Origin: Bryobacterales bacterium
Lineage (GTDB): Bacteria; Acidobacteriota; Terriglobia; Bryobacterales; UBA6623
NCBI GenBank assembly: GCA_028819255.1
Contig: JAPPMB010000047.1
Location: 94,586 to 158,585, forward strand
Direction of reading: 5' to 3'
DNA length: 64,000 nt
The translations under genes and the position numbers were made by a program. The notes beneath the pieces were generated by a model that searched no databases, was not told the DNA's origin, and was given only the letters and a program-made list of their open reading frames with translations. Shown piece by piece: positions 55,049 through 63,852 of this stretch (positions within the stretch are counted from its first letter, which is position 1; every line of letters starts with the position of its first letter).

Positions 55049-56760
55049 TGTCGGAAGCTGTAGTGGGAATTGACCTGGGAACAACGAACTCCTCGATCGC
55101 AGTCCTGCATGATGGGGTTCCGGAGGTCATCACCGACCATGACGACGGGCTGGTTCCGTCGTGCGTCGGCGTAGGTCCCAGCGGAAACGTGCTGGTCGGC
55201 CACAAGGCCCGCAATCAGGCGATGCTCTTCCCGGACAGGACGGTGCAGTCCATCAAGCGCCGGATGGGAACTGCGGACCGGATCCGCCTGGGAAGCGCGG
55301 AGCATTCTCCACAAGGAATCTCAGCCTTCATCCTCAAGGACCTGGTCGCCCGGGCAGAGCGGTGTCTTGACGCCGACGTCTCGCGCGCGGTGATCACCGT
55401 GCCCGCGTACTTCACGGACGCGCAGCGGAAAGCCACTCGCGAGGCCGGAGAGCTCGCGGGCCTGAAGGTCGAGCGCATCGTGAACGAGCCGACCGCGGCT
55501 TCCCTGGCGTACGAGGTGTCGTCCGAGGAGGCGATGAAGGTGCTGGTCTACGACCTAGGCGGAGGAACCTTCGACGTGTCGGTTGTCGCCTTGGAGGGTG
55601 GCGTTGTCGAGGTGCTCGCCACGGCCGGCGACAATCGCCTAGGCGGGGACGACTTCGACGCGCTGATCGTGGAGCGGCTCAACAAACGCCTCGAATCGAT
55701 GGTGCAGGGGGACTCCCTTCGGTCCGACCGAACGGTGCAGGCACGGCTGAGGCATGCGGCCGAGGCGGCCAAGATCAGGCTCTCGGGCGCTCCGTTCGCC
55801 AGCATCGAGGAGGACAGCCTGACAGGTGCGTCGAGAAAGCCCGTCAATCTCTCCTGCGAGATCAGCCGGTCCGACTTCGAGAACGACATCAAAGACCTGC
55901 TGGACAAGACGCTCGAGCAGGTCGAGAAGGCGCTTCGGGACGCGAACACGAAGGCCCCGGATCTTGACCGGGTGCTCCTCGTGGGCGGCTCCTCACGCAT
56001 TCCGCTCGTGGCGAAGCTGCTCCAGAAGCGCCTAGGCGTGACACCGCTTGGCCAGATAGACCCCGACCGATGCGTGGCCCTCGGCGCGGCCATCCAGGCC
56101 GGGATGGAAGCCGGGCTCGATGTCCACTCGGTCCTGGTGGACGTCACGCCCTACACGTTCGGCACCGGCGCCATCGGACACGTTGACGGCATGTACACGC
56201 GGCACAAGTACGTTCCCATCATCCGGCGGAACTCCAAGCTTCCGATAACCAAGAGCGAGCTGTTCTATACGGAGTTTCCGAACCAGAGGGCCGTACGTTT
56301 CAGGATTTACCAGGGAGAAGACCCGGACGTGCGGAACAACACCGAAATCGGATCGGTCTACCTGCGAGGCCTGAACGAGGACCACGACGCCTTTGAGGAG
56401 GGCCTGATCTTCACCTATTCGCTGAACTTGGACGGAATCCTGGAATTCCATGCACGGGAGAGGCTGACCGGACGGGAGGTGAGCGGCAGAGTCGAGGACG
56501 CTTTGGCAGCGCACGACGCGACCTTCGAAGAGTTCGACGACCTGGGCGAGCTCGAGCCCGGAATCGCCGTCCCGACCGGAACCGCGGTCAAGATGCTTCT
56601 GGAGCGGGCGAAGGCTGCGATTCCCAATGCCCCGAAGGAAGACGTTCCGGAGCTGAAGCGGCTGATGAAGGGGCTGAAGCGGGCTTCCAGGCACAAGGAG
56701 TCCGGGAAGATCGACGAGCTGTCCGGTGAGCTTGCCGAACTGTTGTTCTTCGTTGAGTAG
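55045..56760 (+). CDS. Hsp70 (DnaK-like) chaperone with shortened lid
   Basis: A 571-residue cytoplasmic Hsp70. Nucleotide-binding domain: VVGIDLGTTNSSIAV, VPAYFTDAQRKATREAGELAGL, NEPTAASLAY, DLGGGTFDVSVV and VLLVGGSSRIPLV, all intact. The linker and substrate-binding beta domain begin at VLVDVTPYTFGTGAIG, with FVPIIRRN-type YVPIIRRNSKLPITKSELFYTEFPNQ and IYQGEDPDVRNN typical of a divergent bacterial Hsp70 subfamily. The C-terminal helical part is only about 90 residues, shorter than in DnaK (about 640 residues total), and ends in LAELLFFVE with no EEVD-like tail. ATGA overlap with the GrpE-like gene. Operon order suggests a dedicated chaperone machine. Confidence 0.92.
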   Translation: MMSEAVVGIDLGTTNSSIAVLHDGVPEVITDHDDGLVPSCVGVGPSGNVLVGHKARNQAMLFPDRTVQSIKRRMGTADRIRLGSAEHSPQGISAFILKDLVARAERCLDADVSRAVITVPAYFTDAQRKATREAGELAGLKVERIVNEPTAASLAYEVSSEEAMKVLVYDLGGGTFDVSVVALEGGVVEVLATAGDNRLGGDDFDALIVERLNKRLESMVQGDSLRSDRTVQARLRHAAEAAKIRLSGAPFASIEEDSLTGASRKPVNLSCEISRSDFENDIKDLLDKTLEQVEKALRDANTKAPDLDRVLLVGGSSRIPLVAKLLQKRLGVTPLGQIDPDRCVALGAAIQAGMEAGLDVHSVLVDVTPYTFGTGAIGHVDGMYTRHKYVPIIRRNSKLPITKSELFYTEFPNQRAVRFRIYQGEDPDVRNNTEIGSVYLRGLNEDHDAFEEGLIFTYSLNLDGILEFHARERLTGREVSGRVEDALAAHDATFEEFDDLGELEPGIAVPTGTAVKMLLERAKAAIPNAPKEDVPELKRLMKGLKRASRHKESGKIDELSGELAELLFFVE

Positions 56761-56763
56761 GCG

Positions 56764-57117
56764 ATGACGAACTGCCCGACCTGCAGAGCTCCATACCGGT
56801 CAGGGTCCAAATGCTACCGCTGCGGCGCGAAGCTGGGGGCGGTTTTGGCCGTTCAGGTCGAGGCCGCGGCTTTTCGCCGTGCCGCCACTCGCGCTCTCTC
56901 ACATCGTGCGCTCATCACCGCCCAAGGGTACGCCGACCGGGCGCTCTTCCTGCACCGCTCGAAGGAAGCGCTGGGCACTGCCGCATTGGTGGCTCTCGTC
57001 CGCCGCGACTTCAAGGCGGCCTGCGAATTGTGGTTCGAATCGTGCCAGTCTGCAGAGGCTGAACACAGGGAGACCCCTTCCGGACCGGCGGGAGATCAGG
57101 GGGAACGACAGGACTAG
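56764..57117 (+). CDS. Small zinc-ribbon protein of the chaperone operon
   Basis: A 117-residue protein. CPTC at residues 4-7 and CYRC at 17-20 form a four-Cys zinc ribbon. A helical region follows (RRAATRALSHRALITAQGYADRALFLHRSKEALGTAALVALVRRDF), which could be a single TPR-like unit, and the tail is polar. It starts 3 nt after the Hsp70 stop, so it belongs to the operon. A small Zn-ribbon plus TPR protein beside Hsp70 could be a client adaptor; no direct evidence. Confidence 0.7.
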   Translation: MTNCPTCRAPYRSGSKCYRCGAKLGAVLAVQVEAAAFRRAATRALSHRALITAQGYADRALFLHRSKEALGTAALVALVRRDFKAACELWFESCQSAEAEHRETPSGPAGDQGERQD

Positions 57118-57452
57118 CCGCTCAGGTGTCCATGTCGGGCGGATCACGCGCTGGCCTTCAGCTGGGCCGGGCCGATCTCCCACACTCCGGTTCCGACCTG
57201 GATCGGCGTTCCGCGAGACGTCGCTGCGCCCTGCGTTCCGAAGTCCTGCATTGGCGTCTGACGACGACGTCCTGGCTTCCCGGCGCCGCAGGCACCCCTC
57301 GATCGCTCATTGTTCCCTGACCCGATGCTCACCCCGGCGGCGGGCGCCACTCGCAAGGGCTGTCCGGCGCACCGGAGTTCCTGACAAAACGGCACATCGG
57401 GAAATCGGAATCGCAAGTTGGGGGCTTGAGGCTCGCCCGCTTGTTCCCGGCT
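57118..57452. other. Intergenic, no gene recognised
   Basis: About 0.3 kb between convergent genes. No obvious bidirectional hairpin with T-tracts; nothing coding is recognised. Confidence 0.35.
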
Positions 57453-57680
57453 TCAGTCGCCCGACGACGATGCGGGCGCGGGCTCCGGACGGAAGAGGCT
57501 GCGCAACTCCGCTTGCAGCGCGTCCCATCGCCGGTCCGCCTTGCCTTCGATCCGGCCCAGCCGCTCGCTCAATCTGCTTTCGATCCGGTCCATCCGCTTG
57601 TCGGCCCATGACTGCAAGGTCAGCATTAACCCGCCCAGCGCCGCGCCTACCCCGAGGATCCCAATCAGATCAGCACTCAT
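57453..57680 (-). CDS. Small single-pass membrane protein with coiled coil
   Basis: A 75-residue protein. One hydrophobic segment (LIGILGVGAALGGLMLTL) at the N terminus is followed by a charged helical stretch with heptad spacing (KRMDRIESRLSERLGRIEGKADRRWDALQAEL). This pattern is a common uncharacterised bacterial type thought to sit in the inner membrane. ATG at 57680; about 100 bp beyond the UDG stop on the same strand. No function is assigned. Confidence 0.6.
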   Translation of the reverse strand: MSADLIGILGVGAALGGLMLTLQSWADKRMDRIESRLSERLGRIEGKADRRWDALQAELRSLFRPEPAPASSSGD

Positions 57681-57786
57681 GTTCTGCCCGCAGTGTGACA
57701 GTGCCGGCCCGTCACTGTCACATATCGCCTGCTTGGCCCACGCCTCGCCCGCGCCGGGCGATTGAACTGATGATTCCGTTGGGAAA

Positions 57787-58479
57787 TCACGATTCGTAGA
57801 CGTAGAGAAAAAGCTTCTTGAGATCCTGGAAAGCGAGCCGCTTCGCGTTCCGGTTGTAGCCTCGCAGCAGGTAGGACGGGTGAAAGGTCGGCATCACCCG
57901 GATGCCTCCCCATTCCTGCCACTTGCCCCGCAATGCCGAGATTCCCACCTTGGGCTTGAGGAGCGCCTTCGAAGCAGTGCCCCCCAGCACGCAGATCGCC
58001 TTGGGCTGGATGACCTGGATCTGCCGCGCCACGAACTGGCCGCAGATCTCCATCTCGTCGGGTTCCGGCGTGCGGTTCTTCGGCGGCCTGCACTTCGCGA
58101 TGTTGCAGATATAGACGTCCGGGCGACGGATGGGCAGGCCGATCCGCTCGCAGGTGCCGTCGATCATCCGCGTGAGCAGCTGCCCGGCGCGGCCCACGAA
58201 CGGCAGGCCCTGCTCGTCCTCGTCAGCGCCCGGGGCCTCGCCGACGAACACCAGTTTGGCCTCGGGGTTCCCGCTGCCGAAGACGATGTTCTTGCGCCCG
58301 TTGTGCAGGCGGCACCTGGTGCAGTCGCCGATGTCGTCCCGGATGACCTTCAGAGCATCAGCCCTCCCGCCTCCGTCGAGGCCGGGCCCAGGATCAACCT
58401 CGTCGATGTACAGGTCCTTGATGCCGAGGTCGCGATAGAACTCGAGATATTCCCGAATGGCTTCGCGGGACATCGGCAT
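57787..58479 (-). CDS. Family 4 (Fe-S) uracil-DNA glycosylase
   Basis: A 230-residue DNA repair enzyme that removes uracil from DNA. Motif A is [17 protein letters not shown] and motif B is HPSYLLRG. Fe-S Cys residues are CTRC near residue 53 and those in ICNIAKC and EICGQF. The N-terminal extension [11 protein letters not shown] is usual for the bacterial long form. It starts 18 nt after the coaBC stop and is the third gene of a minus-strand uvrB-coaBC-udg unit. Confidence 0.92.
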   Translation of the reverse strand: MPMSREAIREYLEFYRDLGIKDLYIDEVDPGPGLDGGGRADALKVIRDDIGDCTRCRLHNGRKNIVFGSGNPEAKLVFVGEAPGADEDEQGLPFVGRAGQLLTRMIDGTCERIGLPIRRPDVYICNIAKCRPPKNRTPEPDEMEICGQFVARQIQVIQPKAICVLGGTASKALLKPKVGISALRGKWQEWGGIRVMPTFHPSYLLRGYNRNAKRLAFQDLKKLFLYVYES

Positions 58480-58497
58480 GGATCTGACCTCCAGCGG

Positions 58498-59715
58498 CTA
58501 GGCTGCCGTCCGAGTACGGGCCCGCGCAGTCACATCAAGAATCCGCGCGGCCATTCTCGCCTTCTTCATCGGTTCCACCCTGACCGCCTCGCCGGTCGCC
58601 GACAGCAAGAGGCCCTGGTTGACATCGGACTCGAACCCTGTCGCGCCGCCCACCGGGTTGGCCACCACCCAGTCGCACCCCTTGGACTCGAGCTTGCGAC
58701 GCGCGTTCGATTCCAAGTCGTCGGTCTCGGCCGCGAAGCCGATCAGAAGCCGATTCCCCTTTCGCCGGGCAACGGCCTTCAGGATGTCGGGTGTCTCTTC
58801 AAGCTCGACGAGCGGAAGACCATCCCGTTTCTTGAGCTTCCGACTCGCGGCTGAGACGGGCCGATAGTCGGCAACCGCCGCAGCCATGACAATGATCGTG
58901 GCCTCGGGCAAGCGGTCCATCACGGCGTCATGCATCTGCTGGGCGTCCTCCACATCGACTCGCTGGCAGCCGTTCGGCGTAGGCAGCGAGACCGGACCGG
59001 CCACCACGATCACCCGGGCGCCCCGCCGGGCAGCGGCGTCGGCGAGCGCGAAACCCATCCGTCCGCTGGACCGGTTCGAGATGTACCTGACCGGGTCCAA
59101 GGCCTCCCTCGTCGGACCTGCGGTGATCAGGACGCACTCGCCCTGCAGGTCGGCGGAACACCGCAGGGCCTCCCGAACAGATTCGACAATGAGCTCCGGA
59201 TCGGCCAAACGACCCGCGCCGACGGTTCCGCAGGCCAGCTCGCCGACGGAGGGCTCGACGATGCGCGCCCCGCGTGCACGCAGTGCCATCAGGTTGTACC
59301 GAGTCGCCGGGTGGTCCCACATGACGGTGTTCATTGCCGGCGCCAGCACCAGCGGCCCCTCGAAGGCGAGGTGCGCCGTACTCAGGAAGTCGTCGGCGAG
59401 ACCGAGCGCGAACTTCGCCAGGATGTCGGCAGTGGCCGGCGCAACCAGAAGCAGGTCAGACTGCTGGGCCGCATCGATGTGAGCGATCGCGCTGTGCAGC
59501 GTGTCTTCGTCGGAAGCGTCGGAGAAGAGATCGGTGATGACCTTCTTGCCGGTCAGTGACGCAAGCGTCAGGGGGGTGATGAATCTTGTCGCGGCCCGGG
59601 TCATCACGGCCTGAACGCCACATCCCTCGGCCCGCAGCGCCCTCACAAGTTCGGCCGACTTGTAGGCAGCGATGCCCCCGGAAATCCCCAGCAGGATTGA
59701 CTTGCCGCCCAGCAT
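58498..59715 (-). CDS. coaBC: Bifunctional phosphopantothenoylcysteine decarboxylase/phosphopantothenate-cysteine ligase
   Basis: A 405-residue coenzyme A biosynthesis enzyme. CoaC domain (1 to about 180): LLGISGGIAAYKSAELVRAL, the catalytic His in AIAHIDAAQQSDLLLVAPAT, APAMNTVMW and ELACGTVGAGRLAD with the active-site Cys. CoaB domain (about 185-400): VLITAGPTREALDPVRYISNRSSGRMG, then AAVADYRP and KRDGLPLVELEETPDIL for CTP and substrate binding. Cytoplasmic, essential in most bacteria. It lies 50 bp downstream of uvrB and 18 bp upstream of the UDG gene, all on the minus strand. Confidence 0.95.
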   Translation of the reverse strand: MLGGKSILLGISGGIAAYKSAELVRALRAEGCGVQAVMTRAATRFITPLTLASLTGKKVITDLFSDASDEDTLHSAIAHIDAAQQSDLLLVAPATADILAKFALGLADDFLSTAHLAFEGPLVLAPAMNTVMWDHPATRYNLMALRARGARIVEPSVGELACGTVGAGRLADPELIVESVREALRCSADLQGECVLITAGPTREALDPVRYISNRSSGRMGFALADAAARRGARVIVVAGPVSLPTPNGCQRVDVEDAQQMHDAVMDRLPEATIIVMAAAVADYRPVSAASRKLKKRDGLPLVELEETPDILKAVARRKGNRLLIGFAAETDDLESNARRKLESKGCDWVVANPVGGATGFESDVNQGLLLSATGEAVRVEPMKKARMAARILDVTARARTRTAA

Positions 59716-59765
59716 CTCGTCCAGCCGTCAGATTCAGTATAGAAAGCAGCCACGCAAAGGAGGCG

Positions 59766-61781
59766 TCACGGTCCCACAGGAGATGCCAGGCCAAGAACGT
59801 CGGCCTCCTTCATCTCCTTGATCCGGTCCCTCAGCCCTGCCGCCTTCTCGAATTCGAACTTCACCGCCGCCGCCCTCATCTTGTCCTCCAGTTCGGCGAC
59901 CAAGGCCTCGAGCTCCTCCCTGGTCGTGGGCAACACCTCCTCGTCGTCCTCGGCGGGAATGTCGACGTAGTCGGCATCGATGATGCGCGCAAGCGACATG
60001 TCGACCGGCTTGACGATGGTCTCCGGAGTGATGCCATGGGCATCGTTGTACCTCTGCTGCAACGCCCGGCGCCTGGTGGTCTCCTCGATCGCGTTGCTCA
60101 TGCTGTCGGTCATTCGGTCCGCGTAGAGGATCGCCTTGCCGTGGACGTTCCGGGCGGCACGGCCCATCGTCTGGATCAGCGAACCCGTCGAGCGCAGAAA
60201 GCCCTCCTTGTCCGCGTCCAGAATCGCGACAAGCGAAACCTCCGGCAGATCCAGGCCCTCCCGCAGCAGATTGATTCCGACGAGCACGTCGAATTGGCCC
60301 CTTCGCAGATCACGCAGGATCTTCACCCGCTCCAGGGTGTCGATCTCGGCATGCATGTATCTGCATTTCACTCCCGCCTCGGTGTAGTACTCGGAGAGGT
60401 CCTCCGCCATTCTCTTGGTGAGGGTCGTCACCAGGATTCGCTCGCCCGCCTTCTCGCGCGCCCGGATTTCCTTGAGCAGATCGTCGATCTGGCCCTTGAC
60501 GGGCCGAACGGCGACTTCCGGGTCGAGCAGTCCCGTCGGCCGGATCACCTGCTCGGCGACGATGCCGGCGGACTTGGTGAGCTCGTAGGGCCCGGGCGTC
60601 GCCGAGACATAAATGAGCTGAAAGGTCCTCTGTTCGAACTCCTCGAACGTGAGCGGGCGGTTGTCCAGGGCGCTGGGCAGGCGAAAGCCGTGCTCAATCA
60701 GCCGCTCCTTGCGGGACCGGTCCCCGTGCTGCATCGCCCGCAGCTGCGGGATCGTCTGGTGGCATTCGTCAACGAGCAGCAGCGTGTCCCGGTGCAGGTA
60801 GTCGAGCAGCGTGGGGGGGGGCTCCCCGGGCTTGCGGTCCGAGAAATGCCGCGAGTAGTTCTCGATGCCGTGGCAGTAGCCGATCTCCTTCATCATCTCG
60901 AGGTCGAACTGCGTCCGCTGGCTCAGCCGCTGGGCTTCCAGCAGCTTTCCCGCCTTCCGGAGTTCCCCGCACCACCAGTCCAGCTCCTCCGTGATGCTGT
61001 CGGCGGCCATGGCCACCGTGTCCTCGGACATCACATAGTGGCTGGCCGGATAAATGGGCAGTCGCACGTAGGTCCGGCGCACCTGTCCGAACATCGGATC
61101 AATCTGTGCCAGGGAATCGATCTCGTCGCCCCACAGCTCGATGCGGTAGGCGTAGTCGTCGTAGGTCGGAAAGATCTCGATGACGTCGCCGACCATGCGA
61201 AACGACCCGCGGTCGAAGTCCCCGCCATCCTTGCGGGCGTAGAGAATCTTGACGAACTGCCGCGCGATCTCCTTGCGGGAGATCCGCTGTCCCTTCTCGA
61301 GCATCACGAGCATGTCGTAGTAGGCGTCCGGGGAGCCCAGACCGTAGATGCAGCTCACGCTGGCGACGATGAGGCAGTCCCGCCGCTCGAAGAGGGACTT
61401 GGTGGCGGACAGGCGCAGCTTGCTCAGGTCCTCGTTGATGGTCGCCTCCTTCTCGATGTAGGTGTCACTGGCCGGGAGGTACGCCTCAGGCTGGTAGTAG
61501 TCGTAGTAGCTGACGAAGTACTCGACGGCGTTGTCCGGAAAGAACGACTTGAATTCGTGGAAGAGCTGGGCGGCGAGGGTCTTGTTGTGCGCAAGGACGA
61601 GGGTGGGACGCTGGAGGGCCTCGATGACCTTCGCGACCGTGTAGGTCTTGCCGGATCCGGTGACACCGAGCAGCACCTGGTGGCTCTCCCCGTCTTCGGC
61701 GCAGCGGACGAGCTGCTCAATCGCCGATGCCTGGTCGCCTCGAGGTTCGTAGTCAGAATCCAGGCGGAACGGCACCTCCAC
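59766..61781 (-). CDS. uvrB: Excinuclease ABC subunit B
   Basis: A 671-residue UvrB, the DNA damage-verification helicase of nucleotide excision repair. Walker A is [12 protein letters not shown]. The beta-hairpin region reads [36 protein letters not shown]. The Walker B box is DECHQT, where most UvrB proteins have DESH. Helicase motifs continue through [30 protein letters not shown]. The C-terminal UVR domain ([27 protein letters not shown]) binds UvrC. GTG start at 61781. First gene of the uvrB-coaBC-udg unit. Confidence 0.96.
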   Translation of the reverse strand: MEVPFRLDSDYEPRGDQASAIEQLVRCAEDGESHQVLLGVTGSGKTYTVAKVIEALQRPTLVLAHNKTLAAQLFHEFKSFFPDNAVEYFVSYYDYYQPEAYLPASDTYIEKEATINEDLSKLRLSATKSLFERRDCLIVASVSCIYGLGSPDAYYDMLVMLEKGQRISRKEIARQFVKILYARKDGGDFDRGSFRMVGDVIEIFPTYDDYAYRIELWGDEIDSLAQIDPMFGQVRRTYVRLPIYPASHYVMSEDTVAMAADSITEELDWWCGELRKAGKLLEAQRLSQRTQFDLEMMKEIGYCHGIENYSRHFSDRKPGEPPPTLLDYLHRDTLLLVDECHQTIPQLRAMQHGDRSRKERLIEHGFRLPSALDNRPLTFEEFEQRTFQLIYVSATPGPYELTKSAGIVAEQVIRPTGLLDPEVAVRPVKGQIDDLLKEIRAREKAGERILVTTLTKRMAEDLSEYYTEAGVKCRYMHAEIDTLERVKILRDLRRGQFDVLVGINLLREGLDLPEVSLVAILDADKEGFLRSTGSLIQTMGRAARNVHGKAILYADRMTDSMSNAIEETTRRRALQQRYNDAHGITPETIVKPVDMSLARIIDADYVDIPAEDDEEVLPTTREELEALVAELEDKMRAAAVKFEFEKAAGLRDRIKEMKEADVLGLASPVGP

Positions 61782-62215
61782 CAGTCTAGGCGGCGGAATC
61801 GACTCGTTGTCTTGAAGGTCGTTTCAGCCGACAGTGATCAACCCGTCGGGCCCCGCCGCCGTGGGGCCGCGACCACCCCGGCAGTCAGCCCGCGAACGCG
61901 CCAAGACTGCCTGGCCGCGCGCCGAGGGCGACCAGCGGGAGGGGAAATGCGCCGGCCCAGTGGCCGTGCCTGATGTCTGAGCGGGCGGTTGCAGCGGGTT
62001 GATCGAAGTGTTCCGTCTTCGAGGTCAGGCCCAAGGCGCAAGCACTAGGAGGGTCCGAAAGAACCGTGGCGGCACCTGTGCCAAATGGGGGTGAAGCGCT
62101 TGTGTGGAAGGCTGTCCAAGCACTTGACCGGACATCCCTCCTCGCCCAGCTGGACGATCTCGGGCGGGAGGGACGGCCGGTCCAACAAGCTGCAAGATGT
62201 GCGTACACACTAAGA
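61782..62215. other. Intergenic, no gene recognised
   Basis: Divergent region between uvrB and the RHH/VapC module; both promoters should lie here. No consensus boxes or coding features found. Confidence 0.35.
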
Positions 62216-62431
62216 ATGCGACGGATACGGATCCATATCCCGGAAAGCCTGGACGACATCCTCGAAGTCGAGGCGGAGAAGTGCAACAGGTCGAAGGGTT
62301 CGCTGATCCGGGAGTGTGTCTCGGCCCGTTACGGGAAGAACGTTCGAATCGCCGATGATCCACTGACGGCGCCGATCGGTACCGTCGACATCGATCCCGA
62401 AGACGTCGATGATGTGCTCTATGGAATGTGA
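62216..62431 (+). CDS. Ribbon-helix-helix antitoxin (VapB-like)
   Basis: A 71-residue protein. RRIRIHIPESLDDILEVEAEKCNRSKGSLIRECVSARYG is a typical CopG/RHH DNA-binding fold, followed by an acidic C-terminal tail (TVDIDPEDVDDVLYG) that would bind the toxin. The ATG at 62216 is used because it starts the fold. Its stop overlaps the GTG start of the VapC gene by 4 nt. Intact, although the toxin is split. Confidence 0.82.
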   Translation: MRRIRIHIPESLDDILEVEAEKCNRSKGSLIRECVSARYGKNVRIADDPLTAPIGTVDIDPEDVDDVLYGM

Positions 62432-63491
62432 GATTCGTCGACACTGGCTTCTGGATCGCGCTGCTGGCGCCCCGTGACAAGCATCACCCCGAACTAAGCA
62501 TTCATGATCGGCATCTCGACCACCCCCGCCTGCATGAAGCGTCTCGCATCCGAGCTGCCGTAGGCCGTGGCGGGATCCGTGTCGCCGTCGCGTCCGGCGC
62601 TGTACCAGAGCAGGGTCGGCGGAAGTGGGGCCAAGATCGCAACGCGTACCGGATCGGTGCGGAGCGTCGCTCCGTGCCCCCGGAATCCAAACTGACGTCA
62701 GTCGTCCGCATCGAGCCCCGCCGCGTGCCCTGCCTGGGCAGTGGACACACCATGAATCGAGACGACCGCTTCGGCGGTCGATCCGCAAACCGGGCGGCGC
62801 CCGCCCCGCTTCCGCCGGGAAATGCGGCAATCATGAGGCAACCCGTCACCGCAGCCCCAACGACAGCTACGGACTATTTCGACGACGACTCCCTGGAGGC
62901 TGTCCGTCCCCGCGTGGCGGGACTCGACGCGCATCGGATGCAGACCACGGCCAGCGTGCGCCCGTGCGGGCCCGCGACGCCCCGGCCTCTGCCCGCCGCG
63001 CCCAGCTGACCACAGCCCCCCGGATGCGCGGCCTGTCAGTGGGCCACAGATCGGGGCTGCCGTCATCGCCGAAGCCATCCGGAACTCAGGGCAGGAATAC
63101 GAACCGGCCGGTCGGGCCGAGAGGCTCACGGCGACCCACCCGTGGGCCTGGAAGCCTCCTCGAGGCGGGGGCGTTTCACCATGAAGAGGATTCGCCGCAA
63201 AGCTGGGGTTTGCTGCTGGGCAGCAATCACATCGTCGGGGAATCCTGGACTTTCTTGCGCCGACGGGCTGGGCGCCAAGCAGCCGCAAGCTTTCTCGATG
63301 TAGCGGAGCAATCCCCACGGGTGGCTGTGGTCCATGTGGACCCAGACGTCGAAGACGAGGGTCGGCGCCGGTTGCGTCGGCACGACGAACGTGTGGACCT
63401 GTTCCTCGACGCAGTGAGCCTTGAGGTCATGCGAAGACGACGACTTCGTGAGGCGCTCGCGTTCGACGGAGACTTCGCGCCGGCAGGCTAG
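62428..63491 (+). pseudogene. VapC-type PIN-domain toxin split by about 0.7 kb of inserted DNA
   Basis: The 5' part (62428 to about 62492) reads RFVDTGFWIALLAPRDKHHPE with the first PIN Asp. The 3' part (from about 63195) reads GLLLGSNHIVGESWTFLRRRAGRQAAASFLDVAEQSP, with the conserved Glu, and ends LRRHDERVDLFLDAVSLEVMRRRRLREALAFDGDFAPAG, containing the distal Asp residues. Normally about 20 residues separate KHHPE from the SNHIVGE segment, but here some 700 bp intervene and the two parts are in different frames. The GTG start overlaps the RHH antitoxin gene by 4 nt. Confidence 0.82.
62493..63190. other. DNA inserted in the VapC gene, origin unknown
   Basis: About 0.7 kb without a recognisable gene. 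A minus-strand frame ends in VEMPIMNA with TAG at 62494-62496, almost exactly at the left junction; its upstream part has an internal TGA and no family. I found no convincing terminal inverted repeats. Confidence 0.4.
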
Positions 63492-63852
63492 GCCGAAGTG
63501 CGAAGCTCGTAAGTCTGCCATTCGCGCCGGCCCGAACGATCCCTTCGTCGGCCTGGCACGGAGCCATGTTGGCATCACAGAGTCCCGGCCTGGGAGTCGG
63601 CCCGACGGCCTGGCGCGTCGACATGGCTCCTTGCACTGGCACACAGAGCCTGCAAGGCCAGTGCCTTGTAACCGCTCGGGTCTCGGGTAGGCAGACTTGT
63701 CCCTGTGACGGGTCTCGTCGATTCCCAAGCGCCAATCTGTGCCGCTCTGGCGAGTGCTTACTGCGCTCGGCCACGACGCTATTTCCTATCGCGGGTTGCT
63801 TGGGCCGCCTGTGCGGCGACCGCTCGGAAACGGGCCCGGCGCAGCCCGTGCT
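63492..63852. other. Intergenic, no gene recognised
   Basis: About 0.36 kb between the VapC remnant and the partial gene at the right edge. Nothing recognisable. Confidence 0.3.

Noticed and set aside
59586..61973. Plus-strand open frame of about 795 codons across uvrB
   Set aside because: It is antisense to uvrB, which has complete motifs. High GC makes long spurious frames common.
62210..62849. Minus-strand frames over the RHH and vapC region as real genes
   Set aside because: They are Arg-rich, antisense to the recognisable antitoxin and have no family similarity.
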